Shown piece after piece: positions 17,901 through 24,873 of a stretch of 64,000 nucleotides of DNA. The notes below the pieces were generated by a model. That model saw only the letters and a list, made by a program, of their open reading frames with translations, was not told the origin of the DNA and searched no databases. The translations under genes and the position numbers were made by a program. How positions within the stretch are numbered: position 1 is the first letter of the stretch; each line of letters begins with the position of its first letter. The DNA is from Arsukibacterium ikkense (GTDB taxonomy: Bacteria; Pseudomonadota; Gammaproteobacteria; Enterobacterales; Alteromonadaceae), in NCBI RefSeq assembly GCF_000987775.1, contig NZ_LAHO01000019.1, positions 21,057 through 85,056 of the forward strand, written 5' to 3'.

Positions 17901-18086
17901 CGCGACAGAGCGCACAGAGTTACTGGACAAGCCATCATTACTGGTCCAATGGCGGATATCAAAGTCATAAACCGACTGCAGCGGCTTGGTGTTGCTACTT
18001 ACCTGAGCTAACAACACGTCCTGTGGCTCAGCCTTAGCGACCAGACTAAACAGTAACCCAACTGCCAGTAGCATTGTTTTTTTCAT
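15000..18086 (-). CDS. Two-component-propeller/Y_Y_Y membrane sensor with degenerate GGDEF domain
   Basis: This 1028-residue protein has a signal peptide (MKKTMLLAVGLLFSLVAKA) and a long periplasmic part with repeated propeller blades such as DDMGYLWLGTLYGLNRFDG and DNNGYIWVGTKAGLSGFNP. A Y_Y_Y-type domain (about 680-745) and one membrane helix (about 752-772) follow. A short coiled coil precedes a GGDEF domain (about 815-985). The metal-binding segment HVDLDNFKQVNDQYG is kept. The signature loop is SGAAF (900-904) instead of GGDEF/GGEEF, so cyclase activity is unlikely. The inhibitory-site motif RGSD, five residues before, is intact, so it may bind c-di-GMP. The gene is single and convergent with dxs. 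Confidence 0.88.
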   Translation of the reverse strand: MKKTMLLAVGLLFSLVAKAEPQDVLLAQVSSNTKPLQSVYDFDIRHWTSNDGLSSNSVRSVAQDDMGYLWLGTLYGLNRFDGLQFEHFTTDNTRHLASNSITRLLRDNNGYIWVGTKAGLSGFNPATLKFERYPIVSEVTAIIAVAENEVWVAADNLFRIRAGKISRIEAVRSQVNQLERAGEGIWVSTAEHIVLLNADGSQQLQMYPLPLELAQTPVYDLTVTEAGLHLASESGFYHLTADSEIKKCDLPDGEHSPVYKLFKDSQQGSWISTYRKLFYRQHQQHWQKVTSAELGSTPWFSDIFEDAQHNIWLASYSDGIYRATAGHIRRIVNGLADPVVRSVGVSPDNELVIAGQSALQILNSDGEFTTLLDADILGNQTINDLFWPEPHVLWFGVDSGLLQYNRQSRELSVPFPSLQGNAIKVVQPAVDGGVWLGGVRGLYYAASNQLTFSPLNEHFESRNITVLQQTPEQLFIGTTRGLYQHDQNKLQRLGVGSPLYNSFILALLHLPDGSLLVSTIDDGIFIRRHDNKWLQLHSANGMPHGPAVGFSYDDEQQLVWVSSHKGIFRLLLANLPQDSTQPFVIDEVLTPFDRQLGSGPNRCCNGAGHAKIVRWQDEYWFPTLNGLIAVQADLKRLTAQVLKPQIKQVNTTQLYQVVPGQQRLVLEMNERNVTLLYSALEFIKPDALQFRYRLEGFDSHWHDVGERREAVYTNLPPGNYIFQLQVSQSGHGWRSADLTELTLVVPERFDETLLYRTLWLLLLLCCLYGVLWLLRRNTLHKQLELERLVKQRTQELENSNVRLNELNDQLSQLTHKDNLTGLRNRRFMFEQLPKDIEHFQRNRESMQAQGKCIALLHVDLDNFKQVNDQYGNSAGDSLIQQVSGLLIRETRGSDYVVRFSGAAFVLVLRDIQTDLVRQFSYRLNEQIGKAAFTLPDGQVVRLTCSIGYARYPLPLLGGQLINWEVSLQLAELALYHVKHHGKNAVATLAFDSQLDAFEFEDSAHIEAQIEKLLAEGLVWFEQGDSQAL

Positions 18087-18118
18087 GTACTCGCCCTGTG
18101 CCTGGTACTTAGCGACCG

Positions 18119-18598
18119 TTAATTCAGTAACTGGTAATGCAATAATAATTGTAAGATCAGCCAGGCGGGTAGTGCTGCCAGAATATCATCCAGCATAATG
18201 CCAAGCCCTCCATGCACTTTTTGATCAAACCAACGAATTGGCCAGGGCTTTACAATATCAAAGAAACGGAATAATAAGAAACCTGCCACTACGCTTTGCA
18301 CACTGATGGGTACCAGTAGCATAGTGAGCGCATAACCTATAATTTCATCCCAGACAATAGCGCCGTGATCGTGCTCACCAACATCGTCTGCAGTTTTACC
18401 GCAGATATAAACCCCAAGCACCGTGCCAGCCACCAGAAATGCCAGATACCAGGTCAGGCCCAACGCCGCAAAGGCCATAATAAAAGGGATCGCAACTAAA
18501 GTACCGAAAGTACCAGGCGCTTTGGGCGCCAGGCCTGCACCAAAGCCCAATGCCAACAAGTGCTGCCAGCGACTAAGTTGAAACCTAACCTTATTCAT
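18119..18598 (-). CDS. pgpA: Phosphatidylglycerophosphatase A
   Basis: PgpA removes phosphate from phosphatidylglycerophosphate to make phosphatidylglycerol in the inner membrane. The 159-residue protein has the family motifs GFGAGLAPKAPGTFGTL and DDVGEHDHGAIVWDEIIGY, with FFDIVKPWPIRWFDQKVHGGLGIMLDD near the end. The aspartates in the last segment are typical of the catalytic region. Several hydrophobic segments are present. The start overlaps the thiL stop by 4 bases (ATGA). Confidence 0.94.
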   Translation of the reverse strand: MNKVRFQLSRWQHLLALGFGAGLAPKAPGTFGTLVAIPFIMAFAALGLTWYLAFLVAGTVLGVYICGKTADDVGEHDHGAIVWDEIIGYALTMLLVPISVQSVVAGFLLFRFFDIVKPWPIRWFDQKVHGGLGIMLDDILAALPAWLILQLLLHYQLLN

Positions 18599-19557
18599 GG
18601 AAAATGCAAAAATCCCTGATGCTGATAGTCAAATGGTTGCTCCCCGGCTTTTAATTCCAACTTGCCAGTAGCCCCTGTAATGCGACCGATACAGGTAAAG
18701 GGCACGCCGTAGGGTGATAATAACACATCAAGGCTACCACGCTTACTTTCAGGTACCGTAAACAGAAGCTCATAGTCCTCGCCGCCCGATAAGGCCATTT
18801 TAAATGCCACAGGCTGATCACAGCTATCTTTTAACGCTTGTGATAACGGCAGCTTGTGCACATCAATATAGGCGCCTACGGCTGAGCGACGCAAAATGTG
18901 AGGCAGATCACCGCACAAGCCATCGGAGAGATCCATCGCACTACTGGCAACATTACGCAGCGCCTGCCCTAATGCCACTCTGGCTGAAGGGAAGTGAAAG
19001 CGCTGCAACAAATGCGCCTGATGCTTTTTACTGGTTTGCGCCTGGCCCTGACATACTTTTAACCCCAGGGCCGCGTCACCCAGTGTACCAGTAACATAGA
19101 TATAGTCACCGACTTTGGCACCAGCGCGGGTAATAGCCCGGCCACGTGGCACCTGGCCTTTAGCAATCATAGTCAGACTCAGTGGGCCGCGAGTCGTATC
19201 GCCTCCCACTAAGCGACAGTTATAATAATCTGCGGTTTCAGCCAGGCCAGCAGCAAACTGGCGCAGCCAGGCTTCATCGACACTCGGTAAGGTTAAAGCT
19301 AACGACAACCAGGCAGGCTCTGCGCCCATCGCCGCTAAGTCGCTGACATTGACCGTTACTAACTTATGGCCAAGTGCCCGGGGATCAACGTCAGGGAAAA
19401 AATGGGTACCACAAACCATGGTATCGGTTGTAACCACTAAATCGTAGCCATCGCGCATTTGCAGCACCGCACCGTCATCGCCCACGCCAACAATGACATC
19501 CTGGCGCGCAATACCAGAGTCAGCAAAGAAGCTGGCGATAAGTTCAAATTCACCCAT
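18595..19557 (-). CDS. thiL: Thiamine-monophosphate kinase
   Basis: ThiL phosphorylates thiamine phosphate to the coenzyme thiamine diphosphate using ATP. The 320-residue protein has the family features GVGDDGAVLQ, TTDTMVCGTHFF, VNVSDLAAMGAEPAW, GGDTTRG, SAMDLSDGL and LSGGEDYELLF. The N-terminus MGEFELIASFF fits E. coli ThiL closely, so the start at 19557 is firm. There is no Shine-Dalgarno sequence: the U-tract of a terminator hairpin fills the upstream 20 bases. Translation may rely on the adjacent nusB message or on an unusual initiation. It is coupled to pgpA by a 4-base overlap. Confidence 0.95.
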   Translation of the reverse strand: MGEFELIASFFADSGIARQDVIVGVGDDGAVLQMRDGYDLVVTTDTMVCGTHFFPDVDPRALGHKLVTVNVSDLAAMGAEPAWLSLALTLPSVDEAWLRQFAAGLAETADYYNCRLVGGDTTRGPLSLTMIAKGQVPRGRAITRAGAKVGDYIYVTGTLGDAALGLKVCQGQAQTSKKHQAHLLQRFHFPSARVALGQALRNVASSAMDLSDGLCGDLPHILRRSAVGAYIDVHKLPLSQALKDSCDQPVAFKMALSGGEDYELLFTVPESKRGSLDVLLSPYGVPFTCIGRITGATGKLELKAGEQPFDYQHQGFLHFP

Positions 19558-19562
19558 AGTGT

Positions 19563-19588
19563 ATAAAAAAGCCGACTAACGTCGGCTC
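19563..19588 (-). terminator. Intrinsic terminator between nusB and thiL
   Basis: On the minus strand AGCCGAC pairs with GTCGGCT across loop GTTA and is followed by six T residues, then ATACACT and the thiL ATG. It is a canonical terminator within a gene cluster that is usually one operon, and it occupies the place of the thiL ribosome-binding site. Confidence 0.85.
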
Positions 19589-19592
19589 TCCG

Positions 19593-20006
19593 TTAGTTGG
19601 TTCGCAGTACTCGTACTGCTTTATCCAGAATACCATTGACAAATTTATGACTGTCATCGGCAGCGAAGGCCTTCGCCAGCTCAATGGCTTCGTTAATGAC
19701 CACTTTGTATGGTACATCCAGCCGGTATTTCAGTTCATAGGCAGAGACCCGCAAGACCGCCTTCTCCACTAAATCGACATCTTCAAACGGCCGCTCCAGA
19801 TAAGGCTTTAACGCCTCATCCAGCTTGCTATGGTGCAATACCACACCCCGTAAAATATCCTGGAAATAGGCCACATCCAGCTGTTTAACATTATTTTCCA
19901 GCAATAACTGCTGTTCAATATCGGCTATCGGATTATGGCTGACCTGCCAGCTGTAAATCCCTTGTACCGCCAGTGAACGCGATTGACGACGCACATTTGG
20001 TTTCAT
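19593..20006 (-). CDS. nusB: Transcription antitermination factor NusB
   Basis: NusB binds boxA RNA with NusE (S10) to promote antitermination on rRNA operons. The 137-residue all-helical protein opens RRQSRSLAVQGIYSWQVS and has the family segments EDVDLVEKAVLRVSAYEL, PYKVVINEAIELAKAFA and KFVNGILDKAVR. The start follows AGGAAAA. It is 11 bases from ribH, the usual neighbour. An intrinsic terminator stands immediately downstream. Confidence 0.95.
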   Translation of the reverse strand: MKPNVRRQSRSLAVQGIYSWQVSHNPIADIEQQLLLENNVKQLDVAYFQDILRGVVLHHSKLDEALKPYLERPFEDVDLVEKAVLRVSAYELKYRLDVPYKVVINEAIELAKAFAADDSHKFVNGILDKAVRVLRTN

Positions 20007-20017
20007 AAATTTTCCTG

Positions 20018-20482
20018 TTACAGCTGGTCCAGCACATTAACCATTTCCAATGCCGACATAGCCGCCTCCGCGCCTTTATTGCCAGCTTTGGTACCCGATC
20101 GCTCTATTGCCTGCTCTATGCTATCGACCGTTAACACACCAAAGGCAACCGGCAAGCTATGTGCCAACGCCACCTGGCCAATACCATTGGTACAGCTTCC
20201 GGACACATATTCAAAATGCGGCGTACCACCACGGATCACCGCACCCAGCGCTATAATAGCATCATACTTTTTGCTGGCAGCAACCTGCTGCACGGCCAGT
20301 GGCATTTCAAAAGCGCCTGGGATCCGCACTACCGTAATATCTTGCTCAGCGACGTTGCCTACCCGTTTTAAGGTATCTATTGCACCTTCTAACAAGCTTT
20401 CTACGATAAAACCGTTGAATCGTGCCACGACTAACGCGAACTTCTTGCCTTTGGCTACATAGCCGGCTTCAATCACTTGCAT
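20018..20482 (-). CDS. ribH: 6,7-dimethyl-8-ribityllumazine synthase
   Basis: RibH condenses 5-amino-6-ribitylaminouracil with 3,4-dihydroxy-2-butanone 4-phosphate to give lumazine, the direct precursor of riboflavin. The 154-residue subunit has ARFNGFIVESLLEGA, VRIPGAFEMPLA, ALGAVIRGGTPHFEYV and VAFGVLTVDSIEQAIERSGTKAGNKG. The histidine in TPHFEY is the family's catalytic residue. It forms a 60-mer or pentamer in relatives. It lies between ribBA (76 bases) and nusB (11 bases) in one direction, with GAGAGG upstream of the ATG. Confidence 0.96.
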   Translation of the reverse strand: MQVIEAGYVAKGKKFALVVARFNGFIVESLLEGAIDTLKRVGNVAEQDITVVRIPGAFEMPLAVQQVAASKKYDAIIALGAVIRGGTPHFEYVSGSCTNGIGQVALAHSLPVAFGVLTVDSIEQAIERSGTKAGNKGAEAAMSALEMVNVLDQL

Positions 20483-20558
20483 GGTAAATCCTCTCGAATC
20501 TGGGGCTGCAAAAATCAGCCGCGCATAGTATCACAAAAACGCACATTCGGCATCGCAG

Positions 20559-21668
20559 TTATTCTGACACATAGTCCACAACTTCCAGGCCAAAACCCGA
20601 CAGAGCATGGTATTTTTTAGGCTGGCTTAGCAAGCGCATTTTTTTCACGCCCAGACTGGCCAGAATTTGTGAGCCCACCCCCACATTACGCGATGTGCCC
20701 TTCCACGGCGCCGTTTTCGGTTGCTCGCCTTTATCCTCGGCTTCAAAAGCTTGCACCATACGCACCAGCTCTGCGGTAGATTCATGTTTACCCAGCAATA
20801 CCAGCACACCGCCTTCATCGGCGATCCGTTTCATGGCGGTATGCAAAGGGAAACTACGATTGGCAGCACGATCAGCTAACAGTAAATCGGAAAACGTATT
20901 GTGTAAATGCACTCTGACCAGGGTTGGCGCTTCCGCTTTAATTTCACCTTTGACTAACGCGAAATGCAGTTGATTATCGATGGTATCTTTAAAAGTCACC
21001 AGCTGAAAATCGCCCACTTCAGTTGCCAGCTGACAGGTAGCTACTTTTTCAATGGTGGTTTCATTTAAATTTCGATATTCAATTAAATCAGCAATAGTGC
21101 CAATTTTAATATTATGTTCGCGGGCAAAAACTTCCAAATCAGGCCGCCTGGCCATAGTGCCATCATCGTTCAGTATTTCCACGATGACCGCTGCCGGCTC
21201 CAACCCTGCCAGCCGGGCTAAATCGCAGCCAGCTTCAGTATGACCAGCCCGCACCAGCACCCCACCATCCTGCGCCATTAACGGAAAAATGTGCCCAGGC
21301 TGGACGATATCTGCCGGGCTGGCATCGCGCGCTACCGCAGCCTTAACCGTACGCGCCCGGTCAGCCGCGGAAATGCCTGTGGTAACCCCTTCTGCCGCTT
21401 CAATGGACACGGTAAAGTTGGTCGCGAAGGGCGATTTATTAGCATCGACCATCAACGGCAAGTGTAATTGCTGACAACGCTTTTTACTTAGTGTCAGACA
21501 AATCAGGCCGCGGCCATGTTTTGCCATAAAATTGATGGCTTCAGGCGTGACATAATCAGCCGCCATCACCAGATCGCCTTCGTTCTCGCGATCTTCGTCA
21601 TCCATCAATACCACCATCTTGCCCTGACGAATGTCTTCAATAATTTCAGCAGGTGTATTCAGTTGCAT
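20559..21668 (-). CDS. ribBA: 3,4-dihydroxy-2-butanone-4-phosphate synthase with degenerate GTP cyclohydrolase II domain
   Basis: The N-terminal half (to about residue 200) is a full DHBP synthase, which makes the four-carbon unit of riboflavin from ribulose 5-phosphate. It shows DDEDRENEGDLVMAADYVT, HGRGLICLTL, FTVSIEA and RAGHTEAGCDLARLAGL. The C-terminal half is GTP cyclohydrolase II-like but lacks the zinc cysteines: the region that is normally an ECLTGD/CDCG-type block reads VRVHLHNTFSDLLLADRAAN. This half is therefore probably inactive as a cyclohydrolase, as in many gammaproteobacterial RibB-X proteins. A separate ribA would be needed elsewhere. Confidence 0.93.
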   Translation of the reverse strand: MQLNTPAEIIEDIRQGKMVVLMDDEDRENEGDLVMAADYVTPEAINFMAKHGRGLICLTLSKKRCQQLHLPLMVDANKSPFATNFTVSIEAAEGVTTGISAADRARTVKAAVARDASPADIVQPGHIFPLMAQDGGVLVRAGHTEAGCDLARLAGLEPAAVIVEILNDDGTMARRPDLEVFAREHNIKIGTIADLIEYRNLNETTIEKVATCQLATEVGDFQLVTFKDTIDNQLHFALVKGEIKAEAPTLVRVHLHNTFSDLLLADRAANRSFPLHTAMKRIADEGGVLVLLGKHESTAELVRMVQAFEAEDKGEQPKTAPWKGTSRNVGVGSQILASLGVKKMRLLSQPKKYHALSGFGLEVVDYVSE

Positions 21669-21749
21669 AAAAACCCTTGTTAAATAAAGCCACGTTAGGG
21701 CGATATAGCCGTGCCCGCAACACTGGCGGGAAAAGCGGTTAAAAAATTA

Positions 21750-22871
21750 CTACGTTGTCAGCGTTGCCGTCAGCCTGATATCAGGCCCCAACCGGCTAAC
21801 ATCGGTAAACTCGAAACGTCTGGCCTGCGCCAACTCGGTTAATTCTGGTAACAGCGCCAGTGCTTTTGCCTGCGGCCCTAACAGTACTGGCGCCTGATAC
21901 AGGATAAATTCATCCACCAGCTGTTGTTGCAATAAGGCCCCCGCAAGCATAGCGCCGGCTTCAACCCAGATACTTCGCACCTGTGCGGCGGCAAGCGTAT
22001 ACAACAACGCCGTTAAATCAAAATAAGCATCCGCTGCCAGTGGTATTGCTTGTTGCTGTACCTGTGCAGGCATCTTGCGCGTAGTTTGGCCGGGGCTGAT
22101 ACACAGTAAAATTGGCCCCGGCAGGCTAAACAGCGGCTCGCTGCCGGTCAACTGCTGACGCCGGTCCAGAATGACTCTTAACGGCTGGCGCAATTGGCCA
22201 TTTTGCAAGGTAGTAATCTGCCTGCCGGTGGTTAACTGTCGTACATTCAGGCGGGCGCTATCTGCCAGTACCGTACTGGCGGTCGATAATATGGCACTAC
22301 TTTGCGCTCGGCACAGTTGCACATCGGCTCTGGCTTCCGGGCTGGTTAACCATTGGCTCTGCCCATTGGCCAATGCTGTACGACCATCAATACTGGCCGC
22401 CAGTTTTAATGTAAGCCACGGCCGCTGTCGCTCCATGGCACTTAAAAAACCGCGGTTTAATGCCCGGGCCTCTGCGTGCATTAAACCGCTACTTACGGCT
22501 ACCCCGGCTTGCTGTAATAATGTCACCCCTTTACCAGCCACCAAGGGATTAGGATCAGGCATCGCAATCACCACCCGGCTTATCCCTGCGGCAATTAACG
22601 CCTCAGCACAGGGCGGTGTACGGCCATAATGGCTGCATGGCTCCAGTGTGACGTAACAGGTAGCCCCCCTGGCCTTGTTGCCGGCCTCTGCCAGCGCATA
22701 CACTTCAGCATGACCCTGCCCGGCCTGATGATGATAGCCGCTACCCACCACCTCGCCTTGTTGCACAATGACCGCACCCACATTAGGGTTGGGGTCTGAA
22801 GTAAAACGGCCGTTAGCGGCAAGTTGCAGCGCTAGCGCCATAAACTGATGATCCGCTGCGCTAAAGGCCAC
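21750..22871 (-). CDS. ribD: Bifunctional riboflavin deaminase/reductase RibD
   Basis: RibD deaminates the pyrimidine from GTP and then reduces its ribosyl side chain. The 373-residue protein has an N-terminal zinc deaminase domain (GHAEVYAL; CYVTLEPCSHYGRTPPCAEAL) and a C-terminal reductase domain of the DHFR-like fold (PWLTLKLAASIDGRTAL, IWVEAGAMLAGALLQQQLVDEFILY). It begins at GTG (22871), which shares one base with the nrdR stop (TAGTG) and has TAGGAGAG upstream. ribBA follows after 81 bases; riboflavin synthase (ribE), commonly found between them, is absent. Confidence 0.95.
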   Translation of the reverse strand: MAFSAADHQFMALALQLAANGRFTSDPNPNVGAVIVQQGEVVGSGYHHQAGQGHAEVYALAEAGNKARGATCYVTLEPCSHYGRTPPCAEALIAAGISRVVIAMPDPNPLVAGKGVTLLQQAGVAVSSGLMHAEARALNRGFLSAMERQRPWLTLKLAASIDGRTALANGQSQWLTSPEARADVQLCRAQSSAILSTASTVLADSARLNVRQLTTGRQITTLQNGQLRQPLRVILDRRQQLTGSEPLFSLPGPILLCISPGQTTRKMPAQVQQQAIPLAADAYFDLTALLYTLAAAQVRSIWVEAGAMLAGALLQQQLVDEFILYQAPVLLGPQAKALALLPELTELAQARRFEFTDVSRLGPDIRLTATLTT

Positions 22872-23323
22872 TATTGCTCTCCTAAGCGGGCAATTTCCTC
22901 GCCAAACTCACGAATATCTTTGAACGAGCGATACACTGAAGCAAAACGGACGTATGCCACCTTATCCACTTTCACCAGTTCATCCATAATCAGATTGCCC
23001 AGCATATTGCTGGCCAGTTCACGCTCGCCTGTGGCGCGCAGTTGCGATTTAATTTTCTGAATCAGTTGTTCTATCTGCTCGGTTGAGACCGGCCGCTTTT
23101 CCAGCGATCTTAATAAACCGTTACGCAGTTTATCTTCATTAAAAGGCTCGCGTGAGCCATCCCGTTTAATGATCCTGGGCATCACCAATTCGGCGGCTTC
23201 AAAGGTGGTAAAGCGCTCATGACAGGCCAGGCACTCCCGGCGGCGGCGCACCTGATGGCCGTCTGCCACCAGGCGCGAATCAATCACCTTGGTGTCATCA
23301 GCATTACAAAAGGGACAATACAT
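22871..23323 (-). CDS. nrdR: Transcriptional repressor NrdR
   Basis: NrdR represses ribonucleotide reductase operons in response to ATP/dATP. The 150-residue protein has an N-terminal zinc ribbon (MYCPFCNADDTKVIDSR, then CLACHERFTTFE) and an ATP-cone (PRIIKRDGSREPFNEDKL). Its length is standard. It heads the rib cluster, downstream of glyA, but a terminator separates them. Its stop overlaps the ribD start by one base, so repressor and riboflavin genes are co-expressed, as is usual in proteobacteria. Confidence 0.96.
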   Translation of the reverse strand: MYCPFCNADDTKVIDSRLVADGHQVRRRRECLACHERFTTFEAAELVMPRIIKRDGSREPFNEDKLRNGLLRSLEKRPVSTEQIEQLIQKIKSQLRATGERELASNMLGNLIMDELVKVDKVAYVRFASVYRSFKDIREFGEEIARLGEQ

Positions 23324-23339
23324 AGGCAGTTCTCAGAGA

Positions 23340-23365
23340 TAAAAATGGCCGCAAATGCGGCCATA
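23340..23365 (-). terminator. Intrinsic terminator of glyA
   Basis: On the minus strand ATGGCCGC pairs with GCGGCCAT across ATTT and is followed by TTTTTA. It lies 18 bases past the glyA stop and before nrdR. Confidence 0.88.
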
Positions 23366-23383
23366 ATAGCACTAATTTAACGC

Positions 23384-24637
23384 TTAGGCATAAACCGGGA
23401 AGCGACTGCACAACTGGCCAACATCGGTTTTAACGCGTTCAATCACGCTATCATCATGAATATTGTCCAGTACATCACAAATAAAGCCGGCAACCTGGCG
23501 GGCCTGCTCTTCTTTAAAGCCACGACGGGTTATAGCTGGCGTGCCAATCCGCAAACCACTGGTGACAAAAGGTGAGCGTGGATCATTGGGTACTGAGTTC
23601 TTATTAACAGTAATATGGGCCTTGCCTAAAGCAGCATCGGCATCTTTACCGGTAATGTCTTTGTCAATCAGATCCATCAGGAATAAATGATTTTCAGTGC
23701 CGCCAGACACGATCTTAAAACCGCGTTTGATCATTTCATCACACATGGCTTTAGCATTGTTCAGCACTTGCTGCTGATACACTTTAAATTCAGGCTCTAA
23801 CGCTTCTTTAAAAGCTACCGCTTTTGCCGCGATAACATGCATTAACGGGCCGCCCTGACTCCCCGGAAATACCGCAGAGTTCAGCTTTTTCTCAATGGCT
23901 TCGTTTTTACGCGCCAGAATTAAACCACCACGCGGGCCGGCCAGTGTTTTATGGGTGGTAGTGGTAACAACGTCAGCCACCGGCACCGGGTTTGGATATA
24001 AACCGGCTGCCACCAGGCCGGCAACGTGCGCCATATCAACCAACAAGTAAGCGCCAACTTTATCGGCGATGTCACGAAAACGCTGCCAGTCAACAATGCC
24101 TGAGTAAGCAGAAAAGCCGGCAATAATTAATTTTGGCTTGTGTTCCAGCGCCAGCGCTTCAGCCTGATCATAATCAATCACACCCGTTTCTGGATGTAAG
24201 CCGTATTGTACCGCTTTATATAATTTGCCTGACGAGCTGACGTGCGACCCGTGAGTTAAATGGCCACCATGCGCCAGGCTCATGCCTAAAATGGTATCAC
24301 CGGCTTCCAGTAAGGCCAAAAACACCGCGGCGTTGGCCTGTGAGCCTGCGTGCGGCTGCACATTAGCGTAATCAGCAGCAAACAGTTGCTTGGCGCGGGC
24401 TATCGCTAAATCTTCCGCAATATCAACAAACTCACAGCCACCATAGTAGCGCTTGTGTGGGTAACCTTCGGCATATTTGTTGGTAAGCTGTGAACCTTGC
24501 GCTTGTAACACCCGCGGGCTGGCATAATTTTCAGACGCGATTAGCTCAATGTGCGCTTCCTGACGGGCGGTTTCGTCGGTAATGGCCTGCCATAATTCCG
24601 GGTCAAAATCGGCAATATTCATCTCACGCTTTAACAT
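23384..24637 (-). CDS. glyA: Serine hydroxymethyltransferase
   Basis: GlyA interconverts serine and glycine with tetrahydrofolate, supplying one-carbon units; it is a cytosolic PLP enzyme. The 417-residue protein matches E. coli GlyA throughout. IELIASENY, NKYAEGYPHKRYYGGCE and GGHLTHG are present. The PLP-lysine motif is VVTTTTHKTLAGPRGGLIL, and GLRIGTPAITRRGFKE is near the end. The ATG has AGGAGA upstream. No glycine riboswitch or other structured leader was recognised in the 236-base region before it. Confidence 0.98.
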   Translation of the reverse strand: MLKREMNIADFDPELWQAITDETARQEAHIELIASENYASPRVLQAQGSQLTNKYAEGYPHKRYYGGCEFVDIAEDLAIARAKQLFAADYANVQPHAGSQANAAVFLALLEAGDTILGMSLAHGGHLTHGSHVSSSGKLYKAVQYGLHPETGVIDYDQAEALALEHKPKLIIAGFSAYSGIVDWQRFRDIADKVGAYLLVDMAHVAGLVAAGLYPNPVPVADVVTTTTHKTLAGPRGGLILARKNEAIEKKLNSAVFPGSQGGPLMHVIAAKAVAFKEALEPEFKVYQQQVLNNAKAMCDEMIKRGFKIVSGGTENHLFLMDLIDKDITGKDADAALGKAHITVNKNSVPNDPRSPFVTSGLRIGTPAITRRGFKEEQARQVAGFICDVLDNIHDDSVIERVKTDVGQLCSRFPVYA

Positions 24638-24844
24638 GCTTTCTCCTGGGCGCGGTTTACGCTTACTGGTTTATTAACTAGGGGTTCTGAATTGGCAGCT
24701 ATTCTACCCTGATTTTATGGCGGATGCACCGAAAATATAGCCGTCTGGCCATCCATTTAACTTATTGCCAGTACATTATCAGAGCTGGACAGGTCGCGCT
24801 AACGTTACTGACACTTTACAAGACCGCAGCCAGCCACTACTATA

Positions 24845-24860
24845 CTGTATATCAATACAG
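24845..24860 (+). promoter_or_regulatory. LexA (SOS) box of dinB
   Basis: CTGTATATCAATACAG matches the CTGT-N8-ACAG LexA operator exactly in both half-sites, with an AT-rich spacer. It ends 13 bases before the dinB ATG, where LexA would block transcription until DNA damage. Confidence 0.9.
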
Positions 24861-24873
24861 TTAAAATACACTT

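Noticed and set aside
20483..21749. FMN riboswitch before ribBA or ribH
   Set aside because: The gaps are only 76-81 bases and lack the conserved RFN-element segments; a small hairpin near 21715-21731 has no further support.
24638..24873. Possible glycine riboswitch before glyA
   Set aside because: I looked for the conserved tandem-aptamer segments on the minus strand and saw none.
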